Source of the DNA: Dyadobacter sp. CY345
Lineage (GTDB): Bacteria; Bacteroidota; Bacteroidia; Cytophagales; Spirosomataceae
NCBI RefSeq assembly: GCF_021502725.1
Contig: NZ_JAKFFS010000004.1
Location: 186,001 to 250,000 of the forward strand
Direction: 5' to 3'
DNA length: 64,000 nt
Position 1 is the first letter of the stretch. Each line of letters opens with the position of its first letter. The notes beneath the pieces are model-generated. The model saw only the letters and a program-made list of their open reading frames with translations. It ran no database searches and had not been told where the DNA came from. The position numbers were made by a program, and so were the translations under genes. Positions 1 to 9,198 of this stretch are shown in pieces.

Positions 1-6
1 ATCATT

Positions 7-1992
7 ATGAAAGTGAATTTTTACAAATGGCTTCTTCTGGGCATAACATTGTTTTTAATTGATAATACCTACGCACAGCAATGCCCTTCAGGAGATTTTA
101 CTGCAGTATCAGGCGGAACATACAAACTTGACGGAAACAAGACATTAATTATTTCTGCAAGTGTTACAAATCTTACATTGCAGATCAGCAACCGTGATAA
201 TATTATCTGTGTGGCAGCTGGTGTAACCTGGGAACAAAACAGACAAACAAACTTTGATGGATCGGTAAGTATTAATGTTTACGGAACTTTCAACTATAAC
301 AGTTCGGACAACTTTAACGGAAATGTACCTTCTTATCTGAATGTTCAGGAAGGCGGCGTACTAAATACCAACACAAGCGGTATTGGAAGTAATCTGTTGA
401 TCAATAATCAGGGCACTACAACATTTACAACTTCCGGTGCAGTTGACTTCCGTGATTCTTTCTCTTTTTACAATTTAGGACCAAATGCAAAATTGATCGC
501 CACTGCACCTTCTCTAGTAAAATTTGGCACGAATACTGTAATCTGCAACGCCGGAACGATGGATTTTGGAAGCCTTGAAAACGCTGATGCCAAACGTTTT
601 AAAAATGAAAAGTCGGGTGTTATCAATATCAGTAGGTATTTTTATAACCATGGTTCTATTTTGAACGATGGAGAAATCAATACACTCTGCGGAAAATTTG
701 GTGCGTCAGGCTGTGAGTTTATAATCGGCGACAAAGGTCCGGGAAAAGAGTTTGAGAATAATGGCTGTATGAATATCACTGGAAATGTGAACATTCGTGG
801 TGCTGCTTTTAACAACGGAACTATCACAATTACAAACGGAGATCTTACGATAGATAAAAAAATATCTGGTTATAACGGTTCGATCATCGTTGTAAACGGA
901 AAGAGTATGATCAACAGCGATGGTGGCTACAACGGAACGAACATGTTTTTCTGGGATGAAAATACTGTGGGACATGATTTTGATGAAAAAAGAAATAATA
1001 ACCCAGCGATAACAACTGTATATAAAGTAGAAAAAAGAACCTGCGAAAAAGAAGAGGCTTTTGGGTCGATTGGAGATCTGGTTTGGTATGATAAAAACCA
1101 GGACGGAAAACAGGATGAAACAGAGCTTCCTGCGCCGGATTTGAAAGTGCAGTTATATAAACTTGTGTCAGGAACCTGGACTTCGGAAATAAGTGCCGTT
1201 ACGGATAAATTTGGGAAGTACCTTTTTGAAGGATTGACGACAGGTAAATATAAAGTGCAGTTTACGTTGCCAACAGGAGGAAAGTCGTTCTTTACTTCTT
1301 TCAAAAAAACAGGGGTAGATACTGAACTGGATAGCGACGCAAATACTGCCGATAATAATTCAAGTGACGAAATTTCCATCGATACTTCTTACCCGGTCGG
1401 AAATGTAAAACGTGATAACATGACGATAGATGCCGGAATTTACGAAGGTTCGACACCACTTCCGGTTACGTTGATTAGTTTTACCGTTAGTGAAGAAAAT
1501 GAATCAGTTCAGTTAAAATGGTCAACTGCGATGGAAACGAACAGCGAAAGTTTTGACGTAGAACATAGCTTAACAGGTAAAAGCTGGAAGAAAGTTGGGA
1601 ACGTTCTGGCTTCGGGAGAAAGTTCGGCGGAGATCAAATACACTTTCACCGATACAAATCCTGCTGACGGAGAAAATCTTTACAGACTGAAAATGATCGA
1701 TGCTGACGGAACTTTTGCATACAGCGGCATCCGCAGCGTAAGCATAGAACTTGGAGAAGGAGTCGTAATTTATCCAAATCCCGTTGCTGATCGCCTTTAT
1801 TTGAAAATTACAGATTGGACAAAAATCAACAAAGTTCAAATGTTTGACCTGAACGGAAAAGCGATATTTAATTCGACCAAAGCACCGGTTGATGGTATTG
1901 ATGTCAAAAATCTGCCATCTGGACTCTATGCTGTTCGGGTGACAAGCACTAACGGAGCCACAAATAGCTTTAAAGTTGTTATCAATAAATAG
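7..1992 (+). CDS. T9SS-secreted adhesin-like protein with SdrD B-type domain
   Basis: A 661-residue predicted surface protein. The first 23 residues are a signal peptide (Lys-rich start, hydrophobic core, cleavage near TYAQ). Residues about 25-340 are Asn/Gly/Thr-rich with many short beta-strand-like repeats, as in beta-helical adhesins. Residues about 352-475 match an SdrD_B-type Ig-like domain: GSIGDLVWYDKNQDGKQD, then GKYLFEGL. After a linker (residues about 480-575) the C-terminus is a T9SS type A sorting domain beginning VVIYPNPVADRLYL and ending FKVVINK. It should be exported by Sec, crossed to the surface by the T9SS, and have its tail removed. It stands alone and is followed by a strong terminator. 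The ligand is unknown. Domain calls are from motif recognition. Confidence 0.85.
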   Translation: MKVNFYKWLLLGITLFLIDNTYAQQCPSGDFTAVSGGTYKLDGNKTLIISASVTNLTLQISNRDNIICVAAGVTWEQNRQTNFDGSVSINVYGTFNYNSSDNFNGNVPSYLNVQEGGVLNTNTSGIGSNLLINNQGTTTFTTSGAVDFRDSFSFYNLGPNAKLIATAPSLVKFGTNTVICNAGTMDFGSLENADAKRFKNEKSGVINISRYFYNHGSILNDGEINTLCGKFGASGCEFIIGDKGPGKEFENNGCMNITGNVNIRGAAFNNGTITITNGDLTIDKKISGYNGSIIVVNGKSMINSDGGYNGTNMFFWDENTVGHDFDEKRNNNPAITTVYKVEKRTCEKEEAFGSIGDLVWYDKNQDGKQDETELPAPDLKVQLYKLVSGTWTSEISAVTDKFGKYLFEGLTTGKYKVQFTLPTGGKSFFTSFKKTGVDTELDSDANTADNNSSDEISIDTSYPVGNVKRDNMTIDAGIYEGSTPLPVTLISFTVSEENESVQLKWSTAMETNSESFDVEHSLTGKSWKKVGNVLASGESSAEIKYTFTDTNPADGENLYRLKMIDADGTFAYSGIRSVSIELGEGVVIYPNPVADRLYLKITDWTKINKVQMFDLNGKAIFNSTKAPVDGIDVKNLPSGLYAVRVTSTNGATNSFKVVINK

Positions 1993-2044
1993 TGAAAAGA
2001 GAAACTTCTTTCGCCATTAGAAGTTGTACCAGTCCAATGAAATT

Positions 2045-2082
2045 AGCGCCCTTGCAGATACAAATGCAGGGGCGCTTTTTTT
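2045..2082 (+). terminator. Rho-independent terminator of the adhesin-like gene
   Basis: A 12-bp stem (AGCGCCCTTGCA pairing with TGCAGGGGCGCT, one mismatch) with an 8-nt loop is followed by a run of seven T. It begins about 50 bp after the stop codon at 1992. Confidence 0.85.
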
Positions 2083-2213
2083 GTTCTAAAAATTAAGTAA
2101 GTTCGCTTTATATTTTCGAAAATAGAATTGAACCTATTGGTTAAGAATTGGTTTAGTAAAATAAACCGGATAGGTATTTTCGTTATTTATTCAAACTATA
2201 ATGTAATCAGGCA

Positions 2214-2663
2214 ATGAAAGGTTTTAAAAAAATGATTTCACTGTTGATCGTTGCGGCACTTACCTTTTCAACGGTATATGCTAATGACGGCGACAAGAAA
2301 GACACCAAGGCAGTTGGAATTAAATTTTCGGAAGGCAGTTGGGCGGCAATTTTAAAAAAGGCAAAAGCGGAAAAGAAAATTGTTTTTCTTGATGCATATA
2401 CAACCTGGTGCGGACCTTGTAAATTGTTACAAAAGAATGTATTTACGAAACCAGAAGTAGGGGCGTTATTTAACCAGAAATTTATCAACGTAAAAGTTGA
2501 TATGGAAAGTGGTGAAGGTCCGAAACTTGCGAAAAAATATCCTTTGGAAGGTTATCCAACTTTGTTCTTCATCGATCCGGATGGAAAAATCGTTAAACAG
2601 GTTATTGGCTATCAAAATCCTGAAACTTTGCTAAGTATCGGCAAGGCGATTCCTGCGATTTAA
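2214..2663 (+). CDS. Periplasmic thioredoxin-fold protein
   Basis: A 149-residue thioredoxin-family protein. It has an N-terminal signal peptide (residues 1-23, cleavage near VYAND) and the redox motif WCGPC, Cys66 and Cys69, preceded by VFLDAYTT. The cis-proline segment GYPTLFFID lies about residues 118-126. This layout fits the exported thioredoxin_7/DsbD-gamma-like group of Bacteroidota, which reduces or oxidises disulfides in periplasmic proteins. No partner gene is adjacent, so substrate and redox direction cannot be told. The gene is followed by a hairpin-rich repeat region and a convergent gmd. Confidence 0.85.
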   Translation: MKGFKKMISLLIVAALTFSTVYANDGDKKDTKAVGIKFSEGSWAAILKKAKAEKKIVFLDAYTTWCGPCKLLQKNVFTKPEVGALFNQKFINVKVDMESGEGPKLAKKYPLEGYPTLFFIDPDGKIVKQVIGYQNPETLLSIGKAIPAI

Positions 2664-2669
2664 TTTATT

Positions 2670-2835
2670 GTCAATTATTGTCAGGAAGCCTTGAATAATT
2701 CAAGGTTTGTTGAAATAAAAGTCAGGTATGGTCATTTATTGGCCGTACCTGTTTTTGTATATAATAAAAATGTCAGGTTTTATCACTGCTCAGGCGATTC
2801 CTGACGACAAATGACAAAACCTGACAAAAAATGAC
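2670..2835. repeat. TGTCAGG-type inverted repeat element, copy 1 (solo)
   Basis: An intergenic element built from TGTCAGG/GGTCA units on the left and CCTGAC/TGACA units on the right, so the two sides can pair as an imperfect hairpin. It starts with GTCAATTATTGTCAGG (2670-2685), which is identical to 49154-49169, and near its end carries GACAAAACCTGAC (2813-2825), identical to 49261-49273. Inside lie a near-perfect palindrome CCTTGAAT-A-ATTCAAGG (2689-2705) and a terminator-like hairpin at 2722-2757. It separates the convergent thioredoxin and gmd genes and has no protein gene of its own. Confidence 0.75.
2722..2757 (+). terminator. Probable terminator of the thioredoxin gene
   Basis: Stem AGGTATGGTC against GGCCGTACCT with a 7-8 nt A/T loop, followed by GTTTTTG. 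It lies about 60 bp past the thioredoxin stop, within the larger repeat element. The repeat family may have supplied the hairpin. Confidence 0.55.
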
Positions 2836-2845
2836 TTAGAGAATT

Positions 2846-3958
2846 CTATTCGTAATAATTCATCACCCGGTGGCCGCTGTTTTCCAGCAACTGATCTTTT
2901 TTGAACAGCGTTAAATCTGCGGCAACCATGTCATTAACAAGTGCTTTCAAATCATATTTTGGTTTCCAGCCAAGTTTAGTCATTGATTTTGTCGGATCCC
3001 CGATCAATAATTCAACTTCTGTCGGGCGGAAATATCTTGGATCAACAGCGACAACTTCCTTACCAATCTCAATTTGATATTTTGGATCGTTGCACTTCAC
3101 CACTTTTGCAGTTTCTGCTGCGCCTTCTCCTGAAAATTCAAGTTCAACACCAACTTCTGCAAAAGCCATACGTACGAAATCACGGATGCGGGTTGTAATT
3201 CCTGTCGCGATAACAAAATCTTCGGCAACTTCCTGCTGCAAAATTAACCACATCGCCTCAACGAAATCTTTTGCATGGCCCCAGTCGCGTTGCGCATCCA
3301 GGTTTCCAAGAAAAACTTTGTCCTGCAAGCCTAATGCAATCCTCGCAACGGCTCTCGTAATTTTACGCGTAACAAAAGTTTCACCGCGTAAAGGAGATTC
3401 GTGGTTGAAAAGGATACCATTTACCGCATACATATCATAAGCTTCGCGATAGTTAACTGTGATCCAGTAACCATAAAGTTTTGCAACAGCGTATGGGGAA
3501 CGTGGATAAAATGGGGTAGTTTCAGACTGAGGAACCTGCTGAACCAAACCGTATAACTCCGAAGTCGAAGCCTGGTATATTTTAGTTTTTTTGGTAAGCC
3601 CTAACAAACGAACGGCTTCAAGAATACGGAGCGTTCCGATTCCATCAACGTTTGCAGTATATTCAGGCTCTTCAAAACTCACCTGAACGTGAGACATCGC
3701 ACCAAGGTTGTATATCTCGTCTGGCTGGATTTCCTGAATGATTCGAATAATGTTTGTCGAATCACTCAAATCACCATAGTGCAAGTGGAAACGAACATTT
3801 TTTTCATGTGGATCTTCATAAATATGATCGATCCGCTGGGTATTGAACAGAGAGCTGCGGCGTTTGATACCGTGCACTTCATAACCCTTGCTTAATAACA
3901 ATTCTGCCAAATAGGCGCCATCCTGCCCGGTAATCCCTGTAATTAATGCCTTCTTCAT
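2846..3958 (-). CDS. gmd: GDP-mannose 4,6-dehydratase
   Basis: A 370-residue extended short-chain dehydrogenase that converts GDP-D-mannose to GDP-4-keto-6-deoxy-D-mannose, the first step toward GDP-L-fucose, GDP-rhamnose or GDP-perosamine. The Rossmann motif is [14 protein letters not shown] (residues 8-21). The catalytic residues are in TSELYG and YAVAKLYG (YxxxK, about residue 157). The hallmark [16 protein letters not shown] stretch is present near residue 185. Length is normal for the family. No fcl/GDP-fucose synthase or rmd gene is adjacent, so the final sugar cannot be read from context. The nearby flippase and glycosyltransferase fit a role in surface polysaccharide. Confidence 0.95.
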   Translation of the reverse strand: MKKALITGITGQDGAYLAELLLSKGYEVHGIKRRSSLFNTQRIDHIYEDPHEKNVRFHLHYGDLSDSTNIIRIIQEIQPDEIYNLGAMSHVQVSFEEPEYTANVDGIGTLRILEAVRLLGLTKKTKIYQASTSELYGLVQQVPQSETTPFYPRSPYAVAKLYGYWITVNYREAYDMYAVNGILFNHESPLRGETFVTRKITRAVARIALGLQDKVFLGNLDAQRDWGHAKDFVEAMWLILQQEVAEDFVIATGITTRIRDFVRMAFAEVGVELEFSGEGAAETAKVVKCNDPKYQIEIGKEVVAVDPRYFRPTEVELLIGDPTKSMTKLGWKPKYDLKALVNDMVAADLTLFKKDQLLENSGHRVMNYYE

Positions 3959-4020
3959 CGTAAATTAGTATGTATAGAAAATACAAAGATAAAATTAATA
4001 GCCAACTTTAAAATTTTCGT

Positions 4021-4584
4021 CTATTCCGCGGATGCACGGATCATCAGACTGCGTTTTATATCAACCCGGTCAGCCAGAATCACTGCTGATGAATATTGCC
4101 CGCGAATCTGTTCAAGATAATGTTCTGCATCGCTTCTGTATATAAAATCTCCTGCCTTCACCCGGTAGGTAGGCTGCGAATAACTCACGTAGGGATTCAA
4201 ATCAGGAAATAACTGATAGACATAAGCCTTCGCATTGTCAGCTTCCTGACGCACATTTCCCACATATAATTGTATCCTAAATCCGCTTATAAATTTGATG
4301 GCTTTATTTTGTTGCGCCATGGTGTCCAAAACCGTTTGCAACCTTTTATTGACACTTGCAGTTTTCCCGTTTGCGACTTTTGAAGTATTATCGACAGGGG
4401 CAGGTTTTGTTTCCGACTTCTTTCCTATGCTGGGTTCCACATATTCGAATCGTGGCCTTACCGAAGATAGATCTTCACGATAATCGGCTGATGACACGCT
4501 TGGCGTGCTCTTTTTGCTACATCCGGAAAATGCCAGAAGGCCAAGTGGAAGAGCGAGCAAAAATATTTTCTTTTTCAGCGACAT
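4021..4584 (-). CDS. SPOR-domain lipoprotein
   Basis: Starting at the ATG at 4584 (MSLKKKIFLLALPLGL) this is 187 residues. An upstream in-frame ATG at 4623 would add 13 residues before the signal peptide and is less likely. The lipobox LLAFSGC places the acylated Cys near residue 21. A low-complexity Ser/Lys linker follows. The C-terminal 80 residues (from IKFISGFRIQLYVG to SAVILADRVDIK) look like a SPOR domain, which binds denuded septal peptidoglycan. It is probably anchored in the outer membrane and oriented to the periplasm. It is divergent from murB, which fits a cell-wall theme. Confidence 0.75.
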   Translation of the reverse strand: MSLKKKIFLLALPLGLLAFSGCSKKSTPSVSSADYREDLSSVRPRFEYVEPSIGKKSETKPAPVDNTSKVANGKTASVNKRLQTVLDTMAQQNKAIKFISGFRIQLYVGNVRQEADNAKAYVYQLFPDLNPYVSYSQPTYRVKAGDFIYRSDAEHYLEQIRGQYSSAVILADRVDIKRSLMIRASAE

Positions 4585-4670
4585 AGATAAAACGATTCGT
4601 GATGAACCCACAAAGTTAACCAAAAACGTAGAGATAACCCATCCTGGTGTGCTATTTTGAATCTATTACC

Positions 4671-4678
4671 TAACTTTG
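4671..4678 (+). promoter_or_regulatory. Bacteroidota -7 promoter element of murB
   Basis: TAACTTTG matches TAnnTTTG and ends 28 bp before the murB ATG at 4707. No good TTG -33 box is seen at the expected 19-21 bp upstream, so the call rests on the -7 element and its position. Confidence 0.5.
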
Positions 4679-4706
4679 CTTTTACTAATTGAATACAACC
4701 GTACAA

Positions 4707-5717
4707 ATGCAACATCACGTTTCCCTGCGCCATCTGAACACATTCGGTCTCGAATCATTTGCGCAATCTTTTGTGGAAGTAGAGTCAGTTGAAGAACTTA
4801 CTGAAATCCTTAGAAATCCAGAATTGAAAAATACTCCGAAATTCATTCTGGGAGGGGGAAGTAATATTTTGCTGAAGCAGGATATTGATGCATTGGTAAT
4901 AAAAATTTCGATCGGCGGGATTGATAAGATAAAAGAAGACGATAATCACATCTGGCTTCACGTCGGTGCTGGTGAAAAGTGGCATGATTTCGTGATGTAT
5001 TGCGTCGATAATGGCTATGCTGGTGTTGAAAATTTATCTTTGATTCCCGGTACAGTAGGAGCGGCGCCGATGCAAAATATTGGTGCTTATGGTGTTGAAA
5101 TAAAGGATGTGGTTGAAAGCGTGGAAACAATTTTTTACGACTCCAAAGAAACCAGAATCTTTACAAATGAGGAATGTAACTTCGGATATCGCGAAAGTAT
5201 TTTCAAACATGATTTGAAGGGAAAATGCATCATCACCGGGGTAACTTTCCGTCTGAATAAAAATCCTGTTTATCATGTGGAGTATGGTGATATTCAAAAA
5301 ACATTGCAGGACGCTGGCGTAGAATCGCTTTCAATCAAAGCGGTCAGCGACGCTGTGATCCACATTCGGAAAAGCAAACTTCCGGATCCGGCCGAAATAG
5401 GTAACGCTGGGAGTTTTTTCAAGAATCCTGAGATACCCGAAGAGCAATTTAATAAACTCAAATCTGATCATCCGACCTTACCGGGTTATCCCGCAAGTCC
5501 TGGTTTTGTGAAAGTGCCGGCAGGATGGCTCATTGAACAGACTGGTTGGAAAGGATATCGCGACGGCGCCGTTGGTGTTCATGCACGACAAGCTTTGGTT
5601 TTGGTAAATTATGGCGGAGGAAGTGGAGCGGAAATAAAGTTATTGTCGCAAAAAATTCAAAAATCGGTTTCAGAGAAATTCGGCATCAATTTAAGCGCCG
5701 AAGTGAATTTTATTTAA
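4707..5717 (+). CDS. murB: UDP-N-acetylenolpyruvoylglucosamine reductase
   Basis: A 336-residue FAD-dependent enzyme that reduces UDP-GlcNAc-enolpyruvate to UDP-MurNAc with NADPH in the cytoplasm. The FAD-binding segment FILGGGSNILL lies near residue 48, and NLSLIPGTVGAAPMQNIGAYG near residue 115 is the classic MurB signature. NAGSFFKNP carries the catalytic Ser proton donor and a Glu follows late in the protein. The size and long C-terminal insert fit the type I (E. coli-like) enzyme. The start at ATG 4707 is preferred over TTG 4689 because it lies 28 bp after the TAACTTTG element and begins just before the conserved domain. The next gene starts 9 bp after its stop. Confidence 0.93.
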   Translation: MQHHVSLRHLNTFGLESFAQSFVEVESVEELTEILRNPELKNTPKFILGGGSNILLKQDIDALVIKISIGGIDKIKEDDNHIWLHVGAGEKWHDFVMYCVDNGYAGVENLSLIPGTVGAAPMQNIGAYGVEIKDVVESVETIFYDSKETRIFTNEECNFGYRESIFKHDLKGKCIITGVTFRLNKNPVYHVEYGDIQKTLQDAGVESLSIKAVSDAVIHIRKSKLPDPAEIGNAGSFFKNPEIPEEQFNKLKSDHPTLPGYPASPGFVKVPAGWLIEQTGWKGYRDGAVGVHARQALVLVNYGGGSGAEIKLLSQKIQKSVSEKFGINLSAEVNFI

Positions 5718-5726
5718 ACAAATATT

Positions 5727-6968
5727 ATGAGTAACAGAAAGCTCTATACATCATTGGTTATTCTTATCCTGTTTGTTACAATATTTTTTTTGAAACAGAA
5801 TTTTTTAGGAGAACTCTATCAGGACGAACATCATTATTTACCCACGGCTGTATTTTTTAGCAAAGAGCCCATTCCGTCGCTGGACCTTTTGAAAAGTTAT
5901 AATGAGCTGAATACCCCGGTCCCGTTCATTTTAGGTGGCTGGGTGGTTAACATCTTTGGTGAAAATATTCAATGCCTTCGATTATTGACTTATGCAGTAA
6001 GTCTTATTTTACTAATGACTTTCGTCTGGGCCAGCCCAGATCATTCTAAACGCTTATTCCTTTGTCTGGCGGGATTAATGATTTTCCCCAATTATTATTT
6101 GTGCAGTGTTTATTATTACACTGATATTTTTGCCATGCTAGGCGTTCTGGCTGGAACGGTGGCTTATCTGCGAAAAGCGCATTGGTGGGGAATGTTATTT
6201 TTCATAGCAGCTGTCAGCAGCCGGCAATATATGCTTGCTTTTCCGGCAGCTATCGTGGCTTACGAGTTTCTGGAATTATTGAAAATCAACTTGAACGTGC
6301 GTAGATTTTTTTCCGGTTTGTTTAAAGATCTTTCCTGGCTTCCCTATGCTTTGGCGGTATTGAGCATTGCTCCCTGGGTTTTACTCTGGAACGGCCCGGC
6401 GCCGGCAGCGGTAATGGCTAATCAATATTATGATTCAGACAAACTGATTCAATACAATTTCGGATATGTAATTTATTCATCAGCTTGTCTGGCGGTGTAT
6501 TATGTGATTCCCGAAATATTGATTACCGGAAAGCTGAAATATTTTATCAATTACCCTAAAAACCATCCGGGGTTTTTCTTCACTTTTCTTATTTTAATTA
6601 TAGGGCTAATTACCTTTTTTCCAGCGAAACAGGCTTATAATCCCTACTTTACCTGGCCATACCTGGGTTATGTTGATCAGCTGCTGATGACAATTGGTAT
6701 TACTGGTTTTCTCAAACAAATTGTTTTTGGCTTCCTGATGCTGATCACATTCATGCGGTTTATTTCTCCAAAATTCGGTCTTGCTGGCTGTGTTGTTATC
6801 ATCAACATCCTGCTTTTGGGGAAGGCTCAGCTGTCATGGGATAAATATTCGCTGCCGATGATCATGGTTTTATGGTTTCTTGCAATGTTTGACTATCACT
6901 GGCTTTTCGCAGCCAGTGATAGCAAAGACGAAGAATTACTTCACAACCACAACCCGGTGCGAGGATGA
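5727..6968 (+). CDS. Polytopic membrane protein, possible GT-C (ALG10-like) glycosyltransferase
   Basis: A 413-residue integral membrane protein with about ten hydrophobic helices and no cleavable signal. After the first helix it has the acidic loop YQDEHHYLP, followed by an aromatic/Pro-rich stretch ending TPVPFILGG. A D/E-containing first extracytoplasmic loop of this kind is typical of GT-C glycosyltransferases that use lipid-linked sugars. The arrangement recalls the ALG10 family, but this is a resemblance rather than a firm match. It follows murB by 9 bp and may be co-transcribed. Its last 33 bp overlap the 3' end of the convergent acetylesterase gene. Confidence 0.45.
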   Translation: MSNRKLYTSLVILILFVTIFFLKQNFLGELYQDEHHYLPTAVFFSKEPIPSLDLLKSYNELNTPVPFILGGWVVNIFGENIQCLRLLTYAVSLILLMTFVWASPDHSKRLFLCLAGLMIFPNYYLCSVYYYTDIFAMLGVLAGTVAYLRKAHWWGMLFFIAAVSSRQYMLAFPAAIVAYEFLELLKINLNVRRFFSGLFKDLSWLPYALAVLSIAPWVLLWNGPAPAAVMANQYYDSDKLIQYNFGYVIYSSACLAVYYVIPEILITGKLKYFINYPKNHPGFFFTFLILIIGLITFFPAKQAYNPYFTWPYLGYVDQLLMTIGITGFLKQIVFGFLMLITFMRFISPKFGLAGCVVIINILLLGKAQLSWDKYSLPMIMVLWFLAMFDYHWLFAASDSKDEELLHNHNPVRG

Positions 6969-8939
6969 TTTTTCACCTGAGTGGATTTTTAACACATAGG
7001 TTCCAGTGCTTAAATTATTTGTATGAAGCGACACCCATTCATTTCCTGAATATGTCCTCGTCTCCATTTTTACTCCCGAAGAGGAAAAAATGTCTACACG
7101 GTCAATTTTGTCAGAGGCTGAAACTACATTGATCACGTCGATGGTAGGGTTGGGATAAACGTTAATGGTAGCCATTGCTTCATCTATTACATCATCGGAC
7201 CCTTTAATCATTTTTAAATAAGCAATCGGAGACTCTGATTTGTCTGTATATCCTCTGATCTGATAAGTGTATTCTTCACCTTTCCTGGCCGACGGATCGG
7301 AATATTCCGTTTGATCTTTTGACAAATAGATAATTTCATGAGTCTGAAGCGAATCTTTTCCGTGCAGCCTTTCCAGGATATATCCTGTGACGTTTGGAAG
7401 TTTATTCCAGTTCAGCACGATATTATTTTTTGGCTCTGAACCGGTAAGTGTTAGTGTTCCAAGATCAACATAAGGATTGATAGTATTGTGATGAAACGCA
7501 AATGCCCTGAAACCTCTTGTGTTTTTCAAAAAGGGACCAATGTAAACCCAGGGCGCTGAGACAAGGCCTGAATGATGGTATTTGGAAGGCAGATATTTGA
7601 TCAGCGTATCGTTTCCAACCGTTTTAAGTGAAACAATAACGCGGTTTGCTTCCGCTCTTCCTGATTTCAACTTTTGCCATTCTTTGTTTAAATAGAAAAA
7701 ATCCTTCACCGAATAAGTTGAAAATGCTTCCTGGCTACCCTGGATGTTTGCATTAATTGTATCATTCGGATAAACCATTTGCTGGTAATCTTCAAAAACC
7801 ATGGTGATTTCATCCCGGTTTGGCGTAGAATAAAATGCTTTTTGAAAACTTGGGGAAGTTGCTTTTTCTTTTTCTCCATAATGATAAAACCCAGCCATTT
7901 CAGCCAGGTCGCGGCCTACCTGAAGATAACCTTCCAGCCCGTAATGAAAGCCGTTCCAGTCGGGGGCACCCAAAGCAGCATAAGGTTGTATAATCGGATA
8001 TTTTTTATTTAATAGTCGCTGTTGTTCTCTGAACGCACCAATCCGGTCATCGTAAGGTCCACCACCGAAAAGCGGCAATTGAAAAACGTACATTTTTTCA
8101 ATCATCGGATAATCTTCCTGCAAATTGACCATGAGTTTATCAAAACGCGGTGCCCATACGGACGGATCGTCGGAGGCTGCCTCTGCTTCTCCCTGCCAGT
8201 AAAATATACCCTTTAGATTAGGCAGAAGTCCGGTTTGCTGTGCATAATTCAATAATATTCCATAACCTGTTGACGCGTCCGCATGGTTATTTGGGTTCCT
8301 GTTGGTGAGGTCCAGAATAGAGGCTCCTGCCAAAGCACCGTTGATCACACAGGTAGGAATTTTGTATTTTTCAGCAACCCGACGCTGAAACTCAATCCCA
8401 AAAATTCCCACTCTTGGTGTTACAGCGTTGGATAACTCAAAACCATTTCCATTAGCGGTAGAACCAAATGTTCTGCAAAATTCATTGCGATAGGTATAAT
8501 CAACTTCCCAGGCAACTGCATTGGATTGGCCATAAATGATGTAAAAATCACCCGCAACGACGTCGTCTCTACGAACAATCAAAGTTGAGTCAGTGGCTGA
8601 CTTACAGGCATATACTTCAAAAGCATACTCAGCGAGTTCGGCCTTGATCTTGGATGTCAGGCTGAACGGAGCATTTGATCCTGAATAGGCCAAAGCTCCC
8701 TTTTGATATCCGGCTCTGATTTTATTTCTGTATTTCACAACGGAAACATACGAGTAACCAGCTGCCTGGATTTTGCCGGCAATCGTTATATCAGCTTCCT
8801 TGTTTATATCCCTTGCAAAAAGCTGCTTGTCTGTTGGAAGTTTGTCAAAAGCGGCAACACCAATGGTCTGGCTGAAAGTTGGTTTGCTTCCAGGTATTAG
8901 TAACAATAAGAAAAAGAATGAAAGTAAATTTTTTTTCAT
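6936..8939 (-). CDS. Secreted sialate O-acetylesterase-like protein, T9SS type A
   Basis: Using the ATG at 8939 (MKKNLLSFFFLLLLIPG, signal peptide cleaved near TFSQ) the product is 667 residues. Upstream Met codons at 8963 and 8975 precede the signal peptide and are unlikely. The SGNH-hydrolase (SASA/DUF303) core is marked by GDFYIIYGQSNAVAW (Ser of the GQSN block), IFYWQGEAEA (block III WxxGE) and DWNGFHYGLEGY (catalytic Asp/His). A fibronectin-III-like domain follows (about residues 490-580). The C-terminus is a T9SS type A domain from INVYPNPTIDVINV. It probably removes acetyl groups from sugars at the cell surface. It is a paralogue of the divergent gene at 9199, and its 3' end overlaps the convergent membrane-protein gene by 33 bp. 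Confidence 0.75.
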   Translation of the reverse strand: MKKNLLSFFFLLLLIPGSKPTFSQTIGVAAFDKLPTDKQLFARDINKEADITIAGKIQAAGYSYVSVVKYRNKIRAGYQKGALAYSGSNAPFSLTSKIKAELAEYAFEVYACKSATDSTLIVRRDDVVAGDFYIIYGQSNAVAWEVDYTYRNEFCRTFGSTANGNGFELSNAVTPRVGIFGIEFQRRVAEKYKIPTCVINGALAGASILDLTNRNPNNHADASTGYGILLNYAQQTGLLPNLKGIFYWQGEAEAASDDPSVWAPRFDKLMVNLQEDYPMIEKMYVFQLPLFGGGPYDDRIGAFREQQRLLNKKYPIIQPYAALGAPDWNGFHYGLEGYLQVGRDLAEMAGFYHYGEKEKATSPSFQKAFYSTPNRDEITMVFEDYQQMVYPNDTINANIQGSQEAFSTYSVKDFFYLNKEWQKLKSGRAEANRVIVSLKTVGNDTLIKYLPSKYHHSGLVSAPWVYIGPFLKNTRGFRAFAFHHNTINPYVDLGTLTLTGSEPKNNIVLNWNKLPNVTGYILERLHGKDSLQTHEIIYLSKDQTEYSDPSARKGEEYTYQIRGYTDKSESPIAYLKMIKGSDDVIDEAMATINVYPNPTIDVINVVSASDKIDRVDIFSSSGVKMETRTYSGNEWVSLHTNNLSTGTYVLKIHSGEKSSSHRVVVVK

Positions 8940-9146
8940 AGATGTGTAGTTGCTTGTTGTCATTGATACACGCAAAGTGTACGAAAGATTTTTTAATGAG
9001 TGATTTAAGGTGTTGAAATTAACTCTTTTAAATATTTATTAAAGCGTTAAAACTGACTTTGTACAGGTTTTTATATCTAATGGTGATTATGTAACCGCTT
9101 GGTCATTTTTTCTGGTTCAAAAAAGGCAACAATGCAAGAAGAATGA

Positions 9147-9154
9147 TATATTTG
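9147..9154 (+). promoter_or_regulatory. Possible -7 promoter element upstream of the second acetylesterase-like gene
   Basis: TATATTTG fits TAnnTTTG and lies 44 bp before the ATG at 9199, in the 259-bp gap between the two divergent genes. No convincing -33 element is seen. Confidence 0.4.
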
Positions 9155-9198
9155 CTATCGAATAAATTTATTAGCCACTGAGAAATAATTCTACTGAA

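Noticed and set aside
927-1379. 150-codon open frame antisense to the adhesin-like gene
   Set aside because: It lies inside the SdrD-type domain on the other strand and has no signal or family match.
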